A DNA stretch of 64,000 bases from Paenibacillus nasutitermitis (GTDB lineage: Bacteria > Bacillota > Bacilli > Paenibacillales > Paenibacillaceae). The notes beneath the pieces are model-generated. The model was not told where the DNA came from, did not search any database, and was given only the letters and a program-made list of their open reading frames with translations. This document shows positions 10,001 through 20,000 of the stretch, piece by piece; position 1 is the first letter of the stretch, and each line of letters starts with the position of its first letter. The stretch spans positions 46,643 through 110,642 of the forward strand of contig NZ_BMHP01000010.1 in the NCBI RefSeq assembly GCF_014641075.1, in the 5' to 3' direction. The position numbers were made by a program, and so were the translations under genes.

Positions 10001-12814
10001 ATCGTGTTCGACGGCGCGTCGATGGATATCGTCATGCAGGAGTTTTCCGAGCTGTACGCTGGACGACCGCTGCCTGTGCCCGAACTGCAATATAAGGATT
10101 ATTCGGCGTGGCAGGCGGGATGGAGCAAGGCGGAACAGTGGAAGCGGCAGGAGTCATATTGGCTGGAGCTGTTCAGGGACGGCGTTCCCGAGCTGCGGCT
10201 GAATACGGATTATCCGCGGCGGCCAGTCATGAGGTTCGACGGCGCCGGCGTCACCGTCTCGGCTGACGGCAGGCTGACGGCAGGCTTGAGAGCGGCGGCG
10301 GCGGAATGCGGCGCAACCCTTTATATGCTGCTGCTGGCCGCGGTTAACGTCCTCTTGTACAAATATACGGATCAGGAGGATATTGTGATCGGATCGCCGA
10401 CGTCGGGAAGAGGCTTTCCCGGGCTGGAGCGCGCCGTCGGCATGTTCGTGAACACCGTCGTCATGCGCAACTTTCCGGCAGGAGACAAGACGTTCAGCGC
10501 TTTTCTCGGCGAAGTGAAGGAAAATACGTTGGGGGCGTTTGAGAACGAGCAGTATCCGTTAGAGGAGCTGGTGGAGAGGCTTGGCTTTGCCCGCCATTTG
10601 GGGCGGAATCCGATGTTCGACGTGATCTTCTCGCAGGAGAGCGGCGAGCGGGCGTCCATGGATACGGGCGAGCTTGTTTTTCGGGAATACCCGCGGGAGG
10701 ATCGCGCCACGCAGATCGACCTGTCGATCCGCGCATTGGAGAAGGAGAACGCCGTCGATTTCCGGTTCAAATACCGGACGGATCTGTTTGCGGAAGATAC
10801 GATAACGAATCTAGCCCGTCATTTCATGGAAATTCTGGAGGGTATCGTCCGAAGCCGCAGCGTAAAACTGCAGGATATTCGCATCATGTCCGAGCCGGAG
10901 GAGGAGCGGGTGATCGCGGACCTGACCGGACAGCGGGCGGAATACGACTATCATACGACGGTACAGGAGCTGTTCGTGCGGCAGGCGAAGGCAACGCCGG
11001 CAGAGGTGGCGGTCGTCGACAAATACGGGGAGACGACCTATGCCGAGCTCGAAGCGAAAGCGTGCCGGTTGGCCCGGGTTCTGCGGGAAAGGGGCGTGCG
11101 GCGGGGCGACATTATCGGTATCGCCTCCGACCCGTCCACGGACAGAATCGTCGCCGTGCTCGGCGTGCTTATGGCCGGAGGCGCTTATTTGCCGCTCGAT
11201 CCAGACGCTCCGGCGAAGCGCATCCGCTATATGCTGGAGGACAGCGGCTGCTCGCTGGTCGCGGCGCAGCGCCATTTGGCAAGGACGCTTGAGCTCGGAA
11301 GGGACACGGTCATCCTGGACGAGGAAGCGGCGTCAAGCATCAGGGAAGGCGACGAATGGAACAATGCCAGCTTGCCCGGGGATTTGGCTTATGTGATGTA
11401 TACATCCGGGACGACAGGCCAACCAAAGGGCGCCATGATCGAGCACCGCAGCGTGACGAACCTGCTTATGGGCATGATGGAACGGCTCCATTTCGATCGC
11501 GACTGCCGCCATTTGCTGCTGGCGAAGTTTACGTTCGACGTATCGGTGCAGCAAATGCTGCTGCCGCTCGTATCAGGCGGATGTCTCGTTATTCCGGATC
11601 GTGAAACGGCCGCCGATCCCGAGCGGCTGTGGAGCTTCATGGAGGACAGCGGCGTCAACGTGCTGGGCGCGGTTCCGGGCCATATGACGCTGCTGCTCGA
11701 CAACCGGCGCGACGCCGGACCGAATGTTCGGCTGCGGTATATGCTGCTTGCGGGAGAACCATTCACCCGCAAGCTGCTTCACCGGCTTCGCGGTGCCGGC
11801 ATCGCCGACGAGATCGTGAACCTGTACGGACCGACGGAAGCGACGGTCTATTCGAGCCTTCACCGGTGCGGCGGCGGCGAGACCGACGAGGGAACTCGGA
11901 TCGGCCGTCCTTTGCCGGGCTACAGGCTCTATATTCTGGACCGCAAGCTGCGGCCGGTTCCCCGGGGCGTGACCGGCGAGCTTTATATATCCGGGGCGGG
12001 CGTCGGCAGAGGCTACTTGAAGCTGCCGGAATTGACCGGGGAATGTTTTCTTCCCGACCCGTTCGCCGAAGGGGAGACGATGTACAAGTCGGGAGACCTG
12101 GCGAGGCAGCTCCCGGACGGCGGCATCGAATATTTGGGCAGGGCCGACCACCAGGTCAAAATCAACGGCATCCGCATCGAGCTGGGTGAAATCGGCCATA
12201 CGCTGCTGCATTGCGGCGGCGTCAAGGATGCAGCCGTTGCGGTCAAGACGAAGCCGGGCGGCGAGCATTATCTGTGCGCATACGTCGTTGCCGATGAGGG
12301 AGTTACCGTCACGGATTTGAGGGAATATTTGGCCGCGGAGCTGTCCGGCTACATGATTCCCGAGCGTTTCGTCAGACTGGACCGGCTGCCCATGACAGTC
12401 AACGGCAAAGTCGACCTTAAGGCGCTTCAGACGCGGGAAGACGACGACTATATGGTTCCCGGGACCATTTACGAGGAGCCGGCTACCGATCTCGAACGTG
12501 CGATTACGGAGATTTGGCAGGAGGTACTCGGGAGGGAGCGGGTCGGACGTCACGATCATTTCTTCGAGCTCGGCGGCAATTCACTGTCGATCGTGCAGGC
12601 GAACGAGCTGCTGAAGCGGCGGCTTCAAGCCGACATTCCCGTCGTCGACATGTTCCGTTATTCCACCGTGCATGCGCTGGCCCGGCGGCTCGGATCGATG
12701 TCGGATGCGGGCGAACGGGAAGAAAACGGACCGGATCGCGGCCGGATCCGGGAGGATGCAAAGAGCAGGCTGCAGCAGCGGAGCAAGCGGAGACAGGAAG
12801 GAGGGAGGTCATGA
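7019..12814 (+). CDS. NRPS1: two modules, half C-A-T-C-A-T
   Basis: This 1,931-aa non-ribosomal peptide synthetase has AGGAGGT before its ATG. Residues 10-240 match only the C-terminal half of a condensation domain (from ENYWLGKL on); no HHxxxDG is present. A1 spans about 255-765, with YTSGTTGVPKG, and its pocket read by eye is DTKNIGTDIK, which I cannot assign. T1 carries FFELGGHS (Ser about 811). A complete C domain follows (HHIVFDG at 993, LCL-like opening SQQKRL). A2 spans about 1311-1804; its pocket, DVQGLALVYK, only weakly recalls proline codes. T2 carries FELGGNS (Ser about 1856). The C-terminus is a charged tail of about 45 residues rich in Arg and Glu, a possible docking segment. Its stop overlaps the PKS start (ATGA), suggesting translational coupling and chain transfer to the ketosynthase. 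Confidence 0.93.
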   Translation: MSIHNVSAKTSHAQGTGKRTEEENYWLGKLPPDLTMSSFADDHRMVRPGKSRQTDYSFKLPNDVSRKIVAMAGGSEHGVYIIVLSGIQYLLSVYTGRKDAAVGTPAFKAKSGPSWQDRYLILHSEPEGRMTFKEHLLDVKQTVADADKHRNIDYGKLYRWETGEPPRPRTFVLLDNIQNDIFALRSAADTTFRFNLEDACIRCSISYHVEAFAESFLHGVAAYLIHFLETVLNYPDVRLSEVGIPDEQKQRLLAVFNDTAAPYPKERTVIDWFEDQVAKTPERPAVVYRDLRLTYAELNARANRVAHALIAQGIGEGSVVGIMVERSLDMPVGMLGIMKTGGAYLPIDPNLPEERIRTLLGNSKATLILTDEGLEHKISDPALSTIRIRSLLEGGAPESAENPGLTYDPEGVVYVLYTSGTTGVPKGVMVKRRSFINLITWFIREANLNESVRLMLIAPVSFDTAHKNVFAPLLVGGQLHLFTAGMYDYDEMSDVIERERIDVINCSPSALYPLIDYNEKNGYRKLSPLKQVILGGESINMKKLKPWLLSPQCGSDVINTYGPTECTDIASSFRINRLNTAELDIVPIGKPLPNVEIDIVDDELKLLPIGVAGELCIGGDGLSYGYYNAPELTSEKFVDNPNREGREMYKTGDLARWTEDGTLEFLGRKDFQTKVRGFRVELGEIESCLLKHRDIEEAVAVAMTDAAGGDAICAYFVSHADAEVPELRSYMARKLPEFMVPAYFMRLNKLPLNNNGKIDRKALPAPDPATASSSPYAAPENGTERLLAEFWEDVLGVERVGVHDDFFELGGHSLKAASIVLKMNRETGVGLQISDLFRHPTIRELAEYAVGLRQRQVPAIGTAEEADAYPVPSQQKRLFILWQLDRHSTAYNLTSLNMLEGRIDLPKLKATIERLIERHETLRTSFAFKNGKLVQTIRLAGEVKVELSEAEESRVRSAVDEFIKPFDLEEGPLVRVKLLKLGDNRHLLMTDIHHIVFDGASMDIVMQEFSELYAGRPLPVPELQYKDYSAWQAGWSKAEQWKRQESYWLELFRDGVPELRLNTDYPRRPVMRFDGAGVTVSADGRLTAGLRAAAAECGATLYMLLLAAVNVLLYKYTDQEDIVIGSPTSGRGFPGLERAVGMFVNTVVMRNFPAGDKTFSAFLGEVKENTLGAFENEQYPLEELVERLGFARHLGRNPMFDVIFSQESGERASMDTGELVFREYPREDRATQIDLSIRALEKENAVDFRFKYRTDLFAEDTITNLARHFMEILEGIVRSRSVKLQDIRIMSEPEEERVIADLTGQRAEYDYHTTVQELFVRQAKATPAEVAVVDKYGETTYAELEAKACRLARVLRERGVRRGDIIGIASDPSTDRIVAVLGVLMAGGAYLPLDPDAPAKRIRYMLEDSGCSLVAAQRHLARTLELGRDTVILDEEAASSIREGDEWNNASLPGDLAYVMYTSGTTGQPKGAMIEHRSVTNLLMGMMERLHFDRDCRHLLLAKFTFDVSVQQMLLPLVSGGCLVIPDRETAADPERLWSFMEDSGVNVLGAVPGHMTLLLDNRRDAGPNVRLRYMLLAGEPFTRKLLHRLRGAGIADEIVNLYGPTEATVYSSLHRCGGGETDEGTRIGRPLPGYRLYILDRKLRPVPRGVTGELYISGAGVGRGYLKLPELTGECFLPDPFAEGETMYKSGDLARQLPDGGIEYLGRADHQVKINGIRIELGEIGHTLLHCGGVKDAAVAVKTKPGGEHYLCAYVVADEGVTVTDLREYLAAELSGYMIPERFVRLDRLPMTVNGKVDLKALQTREDDDYMVPGTIYEEPATDLERAITEIWQEVLGRERVGRHDHFFELGGNSLSIVQANELLKRRLQADIPVVDMFRYSTVHALARRLGSMSDAGEREENGPDRGRIREDAKSRLQQRSKRRQEGGRS

Positions 12815-15800
12815 GAGATTACAAGGCGACCGGTCTTGAAATCGCAATCGTCGGCATGGCATGCCGGGTTCCGGGCGCGGACGACGTAAGCAGCTTCTGG
12901 GAGCTGCTGAAGAACGGTACGGAAGCGATCTCCTTCTTCTCGGACGACGAGCTGCTTGCCGCAGGCATCGGCGCGGAGACGATCCGCGGCTCGGATTATG
13001 TCAAAGCCGGCGGAATCATCCGAGGCTCGGAATGGTTCGATACGCAGCTGTTCGCGTATACGCCCCGGGAGGCGGAGGTAATGGACCCCCAGCTCAAGGT
13101 GCTCCACGAATGCGCCTGGGAAGCGCTGGAGGATGCCGGCTGCATGGGGGAGCGGGGGAGAGGACTGACCGGAGTCTATATCGGGGCGTCGACGAGCCTG
13201 TACTGGATGAACGACGTGTTCGAGCGGGCGCCGGATTTTCTGAGAGAGGCGAACCTGCTCGCCGGCTCGCAATTTTTCGGTACGCGATTGTCGCATCAGC
13301 TCGATCTGAAAGGTCCGGGCTATACGGTGCAGACGGCATGCTCCTCCTCGCTCGTCGCCGTTCATCTCGCCTGCCAGGGGCTGCTTGCCGGCGATTGCGA
13401 TACGGCGCTGGCCGGCGGGGTGACCGTGACGCTGCCGGAAGTGAAGGGCTACCGTTATCAGGAAGGAATGATAATGTCGCCGGACGGTCACTGCAGACCG
13501 TTCGACGCCGATGCCCGGGGAACGGTGAACGGCAGCGGAGTGGGCGTCGTCGTTCTGAAGCGGCTGCAGGACGCCGTAGAGAGCGGCGATTACATCTATG
13601 CCGTCATCAAGGGCTCTGCGGTCAACAACGACGGGCGCGACAAGGTCGGCTTCACCGCGCCGAGCGTGGCCGGCCAGGCGGAGGTCATCAAGTCCGCCCA
13701 GGCAATGGCCGAGGTCGAGCCAGATAGCGTCACGTATGTGGAGGCGCACGGGACCGGGACCGTCCTTGGCGATCCGATCGAACTCGAAGGGCTGAAGCTG
13801 GCGTTCGGCAGCAGTGGAGGCAGACGGGGCTATTGCGGCGTCGGCGCCGTGAAGGGGAACATTGGCCATCTCGACAACGCGGCGGGCATCGCCGGCTTGA
13901 TCAAGACGGCGCTCGCGCTGCGGCAGCGGCAAATCCCGCCGAGCATCAACTTCAGCAAACCGAACGGCAAAATCGATTTTGCTAACAGCCCGTTCTATGT
14001 CAATACCGCTCTGAAAGATTGGGACGTGCCGGAATTTCCGCTGCGCGCCGGGGTCAGCTCATTCGGCATCGGCGGCACGAACGCCCATGTAGTGCTGGAA
14101 GAGGCGCCGGAGCAGCCGGCGCCGGACCGCGGCCGGGAGGCGCAGCTACTGGCGCTCTCCGCGCAATCGATGAAATCGCTTGACGATCAGACGAAGCGGC
14201 TTGCCGGTTATTTGGACCGCAATCCGGACGTTCGTTTGCCCGATGTTGCGTATACGCTGCTGACCGGAAGGAAGCAGTTCAAGTACCGCAGAGTGCTGAC
14301 CGCCTGCGGTGTGGAGGAAGCGAAGGCAGCGCTCTCCTCGCCGGATTCTTCAAACGTGCTCACGGCGGTCGCGGATGACGCCGACAGGCCGGTTATCTTC
14401 ATGTTCCCGGGTCAAGGGGCACAGTACGCAGGCATGGGCGAGGCGCTCTACCGGGAAGAGGCGGCGTTCCGCGAAGCCGTCGACCGGTGCTGCCGCATTC
14501 TGTCGGAAACGAGTGCATGCGACTGGAAGGACGTTTTATATCCAGCGGACAAAGAGGCAGGAATGAGCGGGAGGATTCATCAGACTTCTTATACTCAGCC
14601 TGCAATTTTTATATTCGAATATGCGCTGGCGGAGCTGCTCATGAGCTGGGGCGTCCGACCGGACGGCATGATCGGCCACAGCCTGGGCGAATATGCCGCC
14701 GCCTGCCTATCCGGCGTACTGACGCTGGAGGACGCGCTGGCACTGGTGTCGGCGCGCGCCGAGCTGATGCAGAAGCTTCCGGCAGGCGGCATGACGAGCG
14801 TGATGGCGTCAGCGGAGAAGGTCGGGCCGCTGCTGACGCCTGGCCTGTCCGTCGCTGTGTCGAACGGCCCAGCGCTCTGCGTCGTCTCGGGCCCTTTCGG
14901 GGAGCTTGAGGCATTGGAAGCCGTCCTAGAGCGCGAGGAAATCCGTTATAAACGGCTGCAGACGTCCCATGCCTTTCATTCCGCGATGATGGACCCGGTT
15001 ATAGAGCCGTTCAAGGCGGCGGTCGAGAGCGTTTCCCTGAACGTGCCGAACATTCCGTATATCTCCAATGTGACGGGAACCTGGATTTCGGCATCCGAGG
15101 CGGCTGATCCCGCCTACTGGGTCAACCATTTGCGCGGAACGGTCCAATTTTTCGAAGGAATCGGCCGCCTGCTGGCGGATGCGGACAGCGTCTTCGTCGA
15201 GGTCGGTCCCGGCAGAGCGCTCGGCTCGTTCGTCAGGCAGCAGCTTGATGAAAATGCCACAAAGCGGAACGTGATCGTGAACGTGGCGGGATCCGCGAAT
15301 GCGCGCGAGGGGGACGACGAGCTGCTGCTCCGCGCGCTCGGGAAGCTGCACGTCCACGGCGTCGATGTCAATTGGATGCGATACTACGCCGGCGAACGCC
15401 GGCTGAGCATCCCGCTTCCCACCTACCCGTTCGACCGCAGCTATTATAGTATCCGCTCCCGCGGCGGCCATGAAGAGCGGGGCGAACGGCCCGACATGGA
15501 CGGCCGTCATGAAGCGGCCGCCGGCGGCGATATATCTGCCGAAAAAGGGGCGGTTTCCCTAGCGGACAAGGAGCGTCTTATCACTGCGGCATTTAGTGAA
15601 GTGACCGGCGTGAACAACGTCGGCGTCCATGACGATTTTTTCGAGCTGGGCGGCAATTCGCTGTCGGCTGTGGGCGTCGTCGCCCGGCTGCAGGGCGAGC
15701 TGAGGATCTCGCTCGGGCAGCTGTTCGAGCATCCGCGTGCGTCCGATCTGGCGCGGGAAATCCAAAGCCGCACGGTCAGCGGATTGATTGAAAAGGCGGC

Positions 15801-17061
15801 AATGAAGCGGTACTTGCTGGCGCGGCAGGAGCGGTACCGCACAAGCGCGGACTCTATCGTCGAGCTTGCGCCTATGCGCCGTCTGTATGAGGAGCGTAAC
15901 CGCGCCTATGATACCGCCGATCTCAGCCGAAGGAGGACGTATCGCGATATTCTATTGACCGGAAGTACGGGTTATCTTGGCATCTATCTGCTGCGCGAGC
16001 TGCTGACCCGCACCGAGGCCGACATTCATCTGATCGTCAGGGGCGGAAGCCGGGAAGAAGCCGGGAACCGGCTGCTGGAGAAGCTTCGCCATTATTTCGG
16101 TCCAGACTTTTACGGCAACTGGAAGCGGAGGCTGTTCGTTTACCGCGGCGATCTGACGAAGAGCGGTCTCGGGTTGGAGCAAGGCGAGTACGACAGGCTT
16201 GCCGATCGCATCGATTGCGTGCTGCATTCGGCGGCAAATGTAAGCCATTACGGCAAATACGATGATTCCTGCGAGGCTAATATTACGGCAACGAAACAGT
16301 TGATCGGCTTTGCGTTTGCCGGCGGCAAAAAAGCGTTCCATCATATCTCAACGATGGCGGTTGCGTCCGGTACGGTCCCGGATAAGCGGGACATCCTGTT
16401 CACGGAATACGACGGCGACGCCGGACAGACGATGGCGGGGGCTTACGCGGCGACGAAGTTCGAGGCGGAGAAGCTGCTGTTCGAAGCGCGGAAGCAAGGT
16501 CTCGAAGCGTCGATTTACCGCGTCGGCAATATCGTCTTCGACTCCGTCAACGGCAAATTCCAGACGAATATCGAGCAGAATGCGATTTATTCCTTGATCC
16601 GGGCCTACGCGGCGATCGGTTTCGTTCCGGAAATGGAGCGGGATACGGATTTCTCGTGCGTGGACGATGTCAGCCGGGCGATCGTCAGCTTGTTCGACCG
16701 GGAGGCGCTGCAAGGGGAGACGTTTCATATTTGCAATCCACATGCCGTCAGCATGTCCGAGCTGCTCACTTTGCCGGATCTCGGGCTCGGCGTCGTCGAA
16801 TTGCCGCTGGAGCCGTTTCTCGATGCGGTGTATGACGATGACGGAAATTCCGGACACGAAACCGATTTGTACACGATTCAGCTGCACAGCATCGGAGAAG
16901 ATCGGGACAATCTTGACGATCCGTCCGGGCATACGCTTTTTCATCCGGCGAGCGACAAGACAAACGAGCTGCTGGCCCGGACGGGATTTATATGGAGCGT
17001 GCTGGACGAGCGGCAGGCGAGCAAAATGATCGCGCACTGCCGGGCAGCGAATTTTTTGTAG
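12811..17061 (+). CDS. PKS module with terminal reductase: KS-AT-ACP-R
   Basis: This is a 1,416-aa type I polyketide synthase. The ketosynthase has its active Cys in TACSSS (residue 177) and the two His in EAHGTGT and GNIGHLD. The acyltransferase has GHSLGE (Ser about 624) and HAFH, the motif of malonyl-CoA-selective domains. The carrier has FFELGGNS (Ser about 950). No KR, DH or ER domain is present. The last 370 residues form a thioester reductase: TGSTGYLG (about 1050) binds NAD(P)H and YAATK (Tyr about 1212) is the short-chain-dehydrogenase Tyr-Lys pair. The expected chemistry is one malonyl extension giving a beta-keto thioester, then reductive release as aldehyde or alcohol. I chose the ATG at 12811 because GGAGGGAGG precedes it and it overlaps the NRPS1 stop. 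A reductase in this position marks the end of an assembly line although more NRPS genes follow. Confidence 0.93.
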   Translation: MRDYKATGLEIAIVGMACRVPGADDVSSFWELLKNGTEAISFFSDDELLAAGIGAETIRGSDYVKAGGIIRGSEWFDTQLFAYTPREAEVMDPQLKVLHECAWEALEDAGCMGERGRGLTGVYIGASTSLYWMNDVFERAPDFLREANLLAGSQFFGTRLSHQLDLKGPGYTVQTACSSSLVAVHLACQGLLAGDCDTALAGGVTVTLPEVKGYRYQEGMIMSPDGHCRPFDADARGTVNGSGVGVVVLKRLQDAVESGDYIYAVIKGSAVNNDGRDKVGFTAPSVAGQAEVIKSAQAMAEVEPDSVTYVEAHGTGTVLGDPIELEGLKLAFGSSGGRRGYCGVGAVKGNIGHLDNAAGIAGLIKTALALRQRQIPPSINFSKPNGKIDFANSPFYVNTALKDWDVPEFPLRAGVSSFGIGGTNAHVVLEEAPEQPAPDRGREAQLLALSAQSMKSLDDQTKRLAGYLDRNPDVRLPDVAYTLLTGRKQFKYRRVLTACGVEEAKAALSSPDSSNVLTAVADDADRPVIFMFPGQGAQYAGMGEALYREEAAFREAVDRCCRILSETSACDWKDVLYPADKEAGMSGRIHQTSYTQPAIFIFEYALAELLMSWGVRPDGMIGHSLGEYAAACLSGVLTLEDALALVSARAELMQKLPAGGMTSVMASAEKVGPLLTPGLSVAVSNGPALCVVSGPFGELEALEAVLEREEIRYKRLQTSHAFHSAMMDPVIEPFKAAVESVSLNVPNIPYISNVTGTWISASEAADPAYWVNHLRGTVQFFEGIGRLLADADSVFVEVGPGRALGSFVRQQLDENATKRNVIVNVAGSANAREGDDELLLRALGKLHVHGVDVNWMRYYAGERRLSIPLPTYPFDRSYYSIRSRGGHEERGERPDMDGRHEAAAGGDISAEKGAVSLADKERLITAAFSEVTGVNNVGVHDDFFELGGNSLSAVGVVARLQGELRISLGQLFEHPRASDLAREIQSRTVSGLIEKAAMKRYLLARQERYRTSADSIVELAPMRRLYEERNRAYDTADLSRRRTYRDILLTGSTGYLGIYLLRELLTRTEADIHLIVRGGSREEAGNRLLEKLRHYFGPDFYGNWKRRLFVYRGDLTKSGLGLEQGEYDRLADRIDCVLHSAANVSHYGKYDDSCEANITATKQLIGFAFAGGKKAFHHISTMAVASGTVPDKRDILFTEYDGDAGQTMAGAYAATKFEAEKLLFEARKQGLEASIYRVGNIVFDSVNGKFQTNIEQNAIYSLIRAYAAIGFVPEMERDTDFSCVDDVSRAIVSLFDREALQGETFHICNPHAVSMSELLTLPDLGLGVVELPLEPFLDAVYDDDGNSGHETDLYTIQLHSIGEDRDNLDDPSGHTLFHPASDKTNELLARTGFIWSVLDERQASKMIAHCRAANFL

Positions 17062-17078
17062 CAACGGAGGTGCAGCGC

Positions 17079-20000
17079 ATGAAAGACGTTCGAAATCGTA
17101 CGGAAACGTATCCGCTTACCCATCCCCAGAAACGAATCTGGTATATGGAGAAAATCAATCCCGGTCAGCCGATGCACAATATCGGCGGCACCGTGCGCAT
17201 TCAGGGGGAGACCGATTTACATCTGCTGGAAGAGGCGATCCGCCTGTTCGTGCGGGCGAACGAAGGCATCCGGCTCCGTCTGGCCGAATCGGAGCGCGAG
17301 GTCAGGCAATATATCGGCGAAGATGAGGATTTTCCGGTTGAAATGTTCGATTTCGGCGATTTTCCGGACGGGGAGGAGCGTTTCGCCGACTGGGTGCGGC
17401 GGGAAGCGGCGGCGCCGATGCCGCTCTGCGACAACAGGCTGTATCGTTTCGCCTTGTTCAAATTGCCGGGCGGCGACAGCGGCTATTTCGCCAAGGTTCA
17501 TCATATCGCCGCCGACGGCTGGTCGATGAATTTGCTGACCGGGCAAATTTTCGACGCGTATTCGCAGCTGTCCCGAGGAGACGTCCCGGAAATCCGGGAC
17601 GGGCACTCCTATCTCGACTATATCGATCAGGAGCGCTCATACCTGGCGTCCGCCCGCTTTATGAAAAACAAATCGTTCTGGAACGATAAATTCGCTTTGC
17701 TGCCGGAACCTGCCGGCAAGTCCGGCATGGAGAGCGGCGAGGGAAGGCGGCGGACGTTCCGGATCGAAAGCGGTCTTGCCGGGCGTATCAAGCGGTTCGC
17801 CGAAGAGCGGTCCGTGTCGCCGTATACGTTCTTCGTCGCCATGCATTTCATCTATCTATATATAACGTCGCGGCGGGACGATATCGTCATCGGCCTGCCG
17901 CTGTTCAACCGGGCGGGCCGAAAAGAAAAAAACACCGTCGGGATGTTTACGAGCACGATGCCGTTCCGTTTCCGGATCGATTCCAATTTGGCTGTCGACC
18001 AGCTGATCTTGGAGTTGGGCCAGGAGCTGACGTTATGCTACTACCATCAGCGGTATCCGTTCGATCTTCTCGTGCGGGACCTGGAGTTGAACAAAAAAGG
18101 GTACGGAAGCCTGTTCGACACGTCCGTGAACTACTACAACACGCGGATGATGGACGAGCTTGCCGGCGCGCCGGTCCTGAACGAGGAATTTTATAGCGGA
18201 AACCAGCTCTATTCCTATCAGCTTATCATAAGAGAATGGTCCGGATCGGGAGAGCTCCGGCTCGATATGGATTATAAAGTGCGCGATTATACGGAAGAGC
18301 GGATCGAGCGGATCTACCGCGGGCTGCTCCATTTGGCGGAGCAGATGATCCGGCAACCCGGGCGTCCGGTCAAGGAGCTCGGCCTGCTTCCCGAAGCGGA
18401 TTGGAACCGGCGGATCCGCGATTTCAACCAGTCCGCCGCAGATTATCCGCGGGAGAAGACGATTCACCGGCTGTTCGCGGAGCAGGCGGCCGGGACGCCG
18501 GATCGTATCGCAATCCGCATGGGCGAGGAGACGCTGAGCTACCGGACCTTGAATGAAAGAGCGAACCGGCTGGCGCATGTACTGATCGGAAAAGGCGTCC
18601 GGCGCGGAACGGTCGTCGGGCTGCTCGCCCGGCATTCGATCGAGTCGGTCGTCGGCATTCTCGCCGTATTGAAGGCGGGAGGCGCTTATTTGCCGCTTGA
18701 TCCGGGGCTGCCGGCGGACCGAATCCGTTACATGCTGCAGGATGCAGAAGCCGGTCTGATTCTGACGAACGTGCCGGAGGGCGAGCGGCCGGACGGAACG
18801 CCGCTCCCGGGCGGGATCGTTTCATTGACAGCAGAGAGCGGATATTCGGGCGATCCGTCCGATCCGGGAGAGCGAAGCGGGCCGTCCGATCTTGCCTATA
18901 TCATCTACACGTCTGGCTCAACCGGCGCGCCGAAAGGCGCCATGATCGAGCAGCGCGGGCTGGTCAACTACATCTGCTGGGCGCGCCGTGCCTATACGGA
19001 GGCCGAAGCTGCGGACGTGTTCCCGCTCTACTCGCCGCTCTCCTTCGATCTGACGGTCACCTCGATCTTCACGCCGCTCATCGGCGGCGGGCAGATCGCC
19101 GTTTATCCCGAGGGCGCAAGCGAATTCGTGCTGCACCGAATCCTGCGGGACGGAATCGCCACCGTCGTCAAGCTGACGCCCGCGCATCTTTCGCTGCTTC
19201 TGGATGCCGACTGCGGCTGCGGCTCGGTTCGCGCCTTCATCGTCGGGGGCGAGGATTTGAAAGCGAATCTCGCGGCGGCCGTCGCGGAGCGCTTCGGCGG
19301 CCGTATTCGCATCTTTAACGAATACGGTCCCACGGAGACGGTCGTTGGCTGCATGATCCACCGTTTCGATCCCGCGAAAGATACCGGCGGATCTGTGCCC
19401 ATCGGTGTGCCGGCGGCCAATACGAGCATCTATGTGCTCGATCCCGACATGAATCCGGTGCCGGACGGCGAAACCGGGGAGCTGTACATTTCCGGAGACG
19501 GCGTCGCGCGGGGCTATTTGAACCGACCGGAGCTGACGGAGGAACGGTTTATGGCCGATCCGTTCAACGCCGGCGCGCGGATGTACAGGACGGGCGATCT
19601 TGCGAGATTTACGGAAGGCGATGTCGTCGAATATGCCGGAAGAGCCGACAGACAGCTGAAAATCCGCGGATACCGAATCGAGCCTGGCGAAATCGAATCG
19701 GTCCTGCTCGGCCGTGCCGGAATCCGGGAGGCGGTGGTGACGGACCGCGTCAGCCGGAGCGGCGGCCGCTATTTATGCGCTTATTATACCGGTGTCGCCG
19801 GGCTGACCGAGGCCGAATTGTCGCAATATGTAAGGGACCGCGTTCCGGACTATATGATTCCGGCCCGCTTCGTCGCATTAAGCGCCATTCCGCTGACGAT
19901 CAACGGCAAGATCGATAAAGCGGCGCTGCCCGATCCCGAGGCGGCGGAGCTGGACCCGGCCGAACGGGAGACCGTTTCAACCGCGGCGGAACGGGCGTTG

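Noticed and set aside
8273..10090. Long open frame of 605 codons on the minus strand inside NRPS1, and similar ones at 22159-23679 and 23740-25149
   Set aside because: They lie opposite well-defined NRPS and exporter domains, show no recognisable domains, and are expected by chance in GC-rich coding DNA.
13300..17061. PKS and reductase as a mid-chain module that hands over directly to NRPS2
   Set aside because: A thioester reductase releases the chain as aldehyde or alcohol, and NRPS2 begins with a lipid-starter C domain that takes an acyl-CoA or acyl-ACP, so direct hand-over is unlikely.
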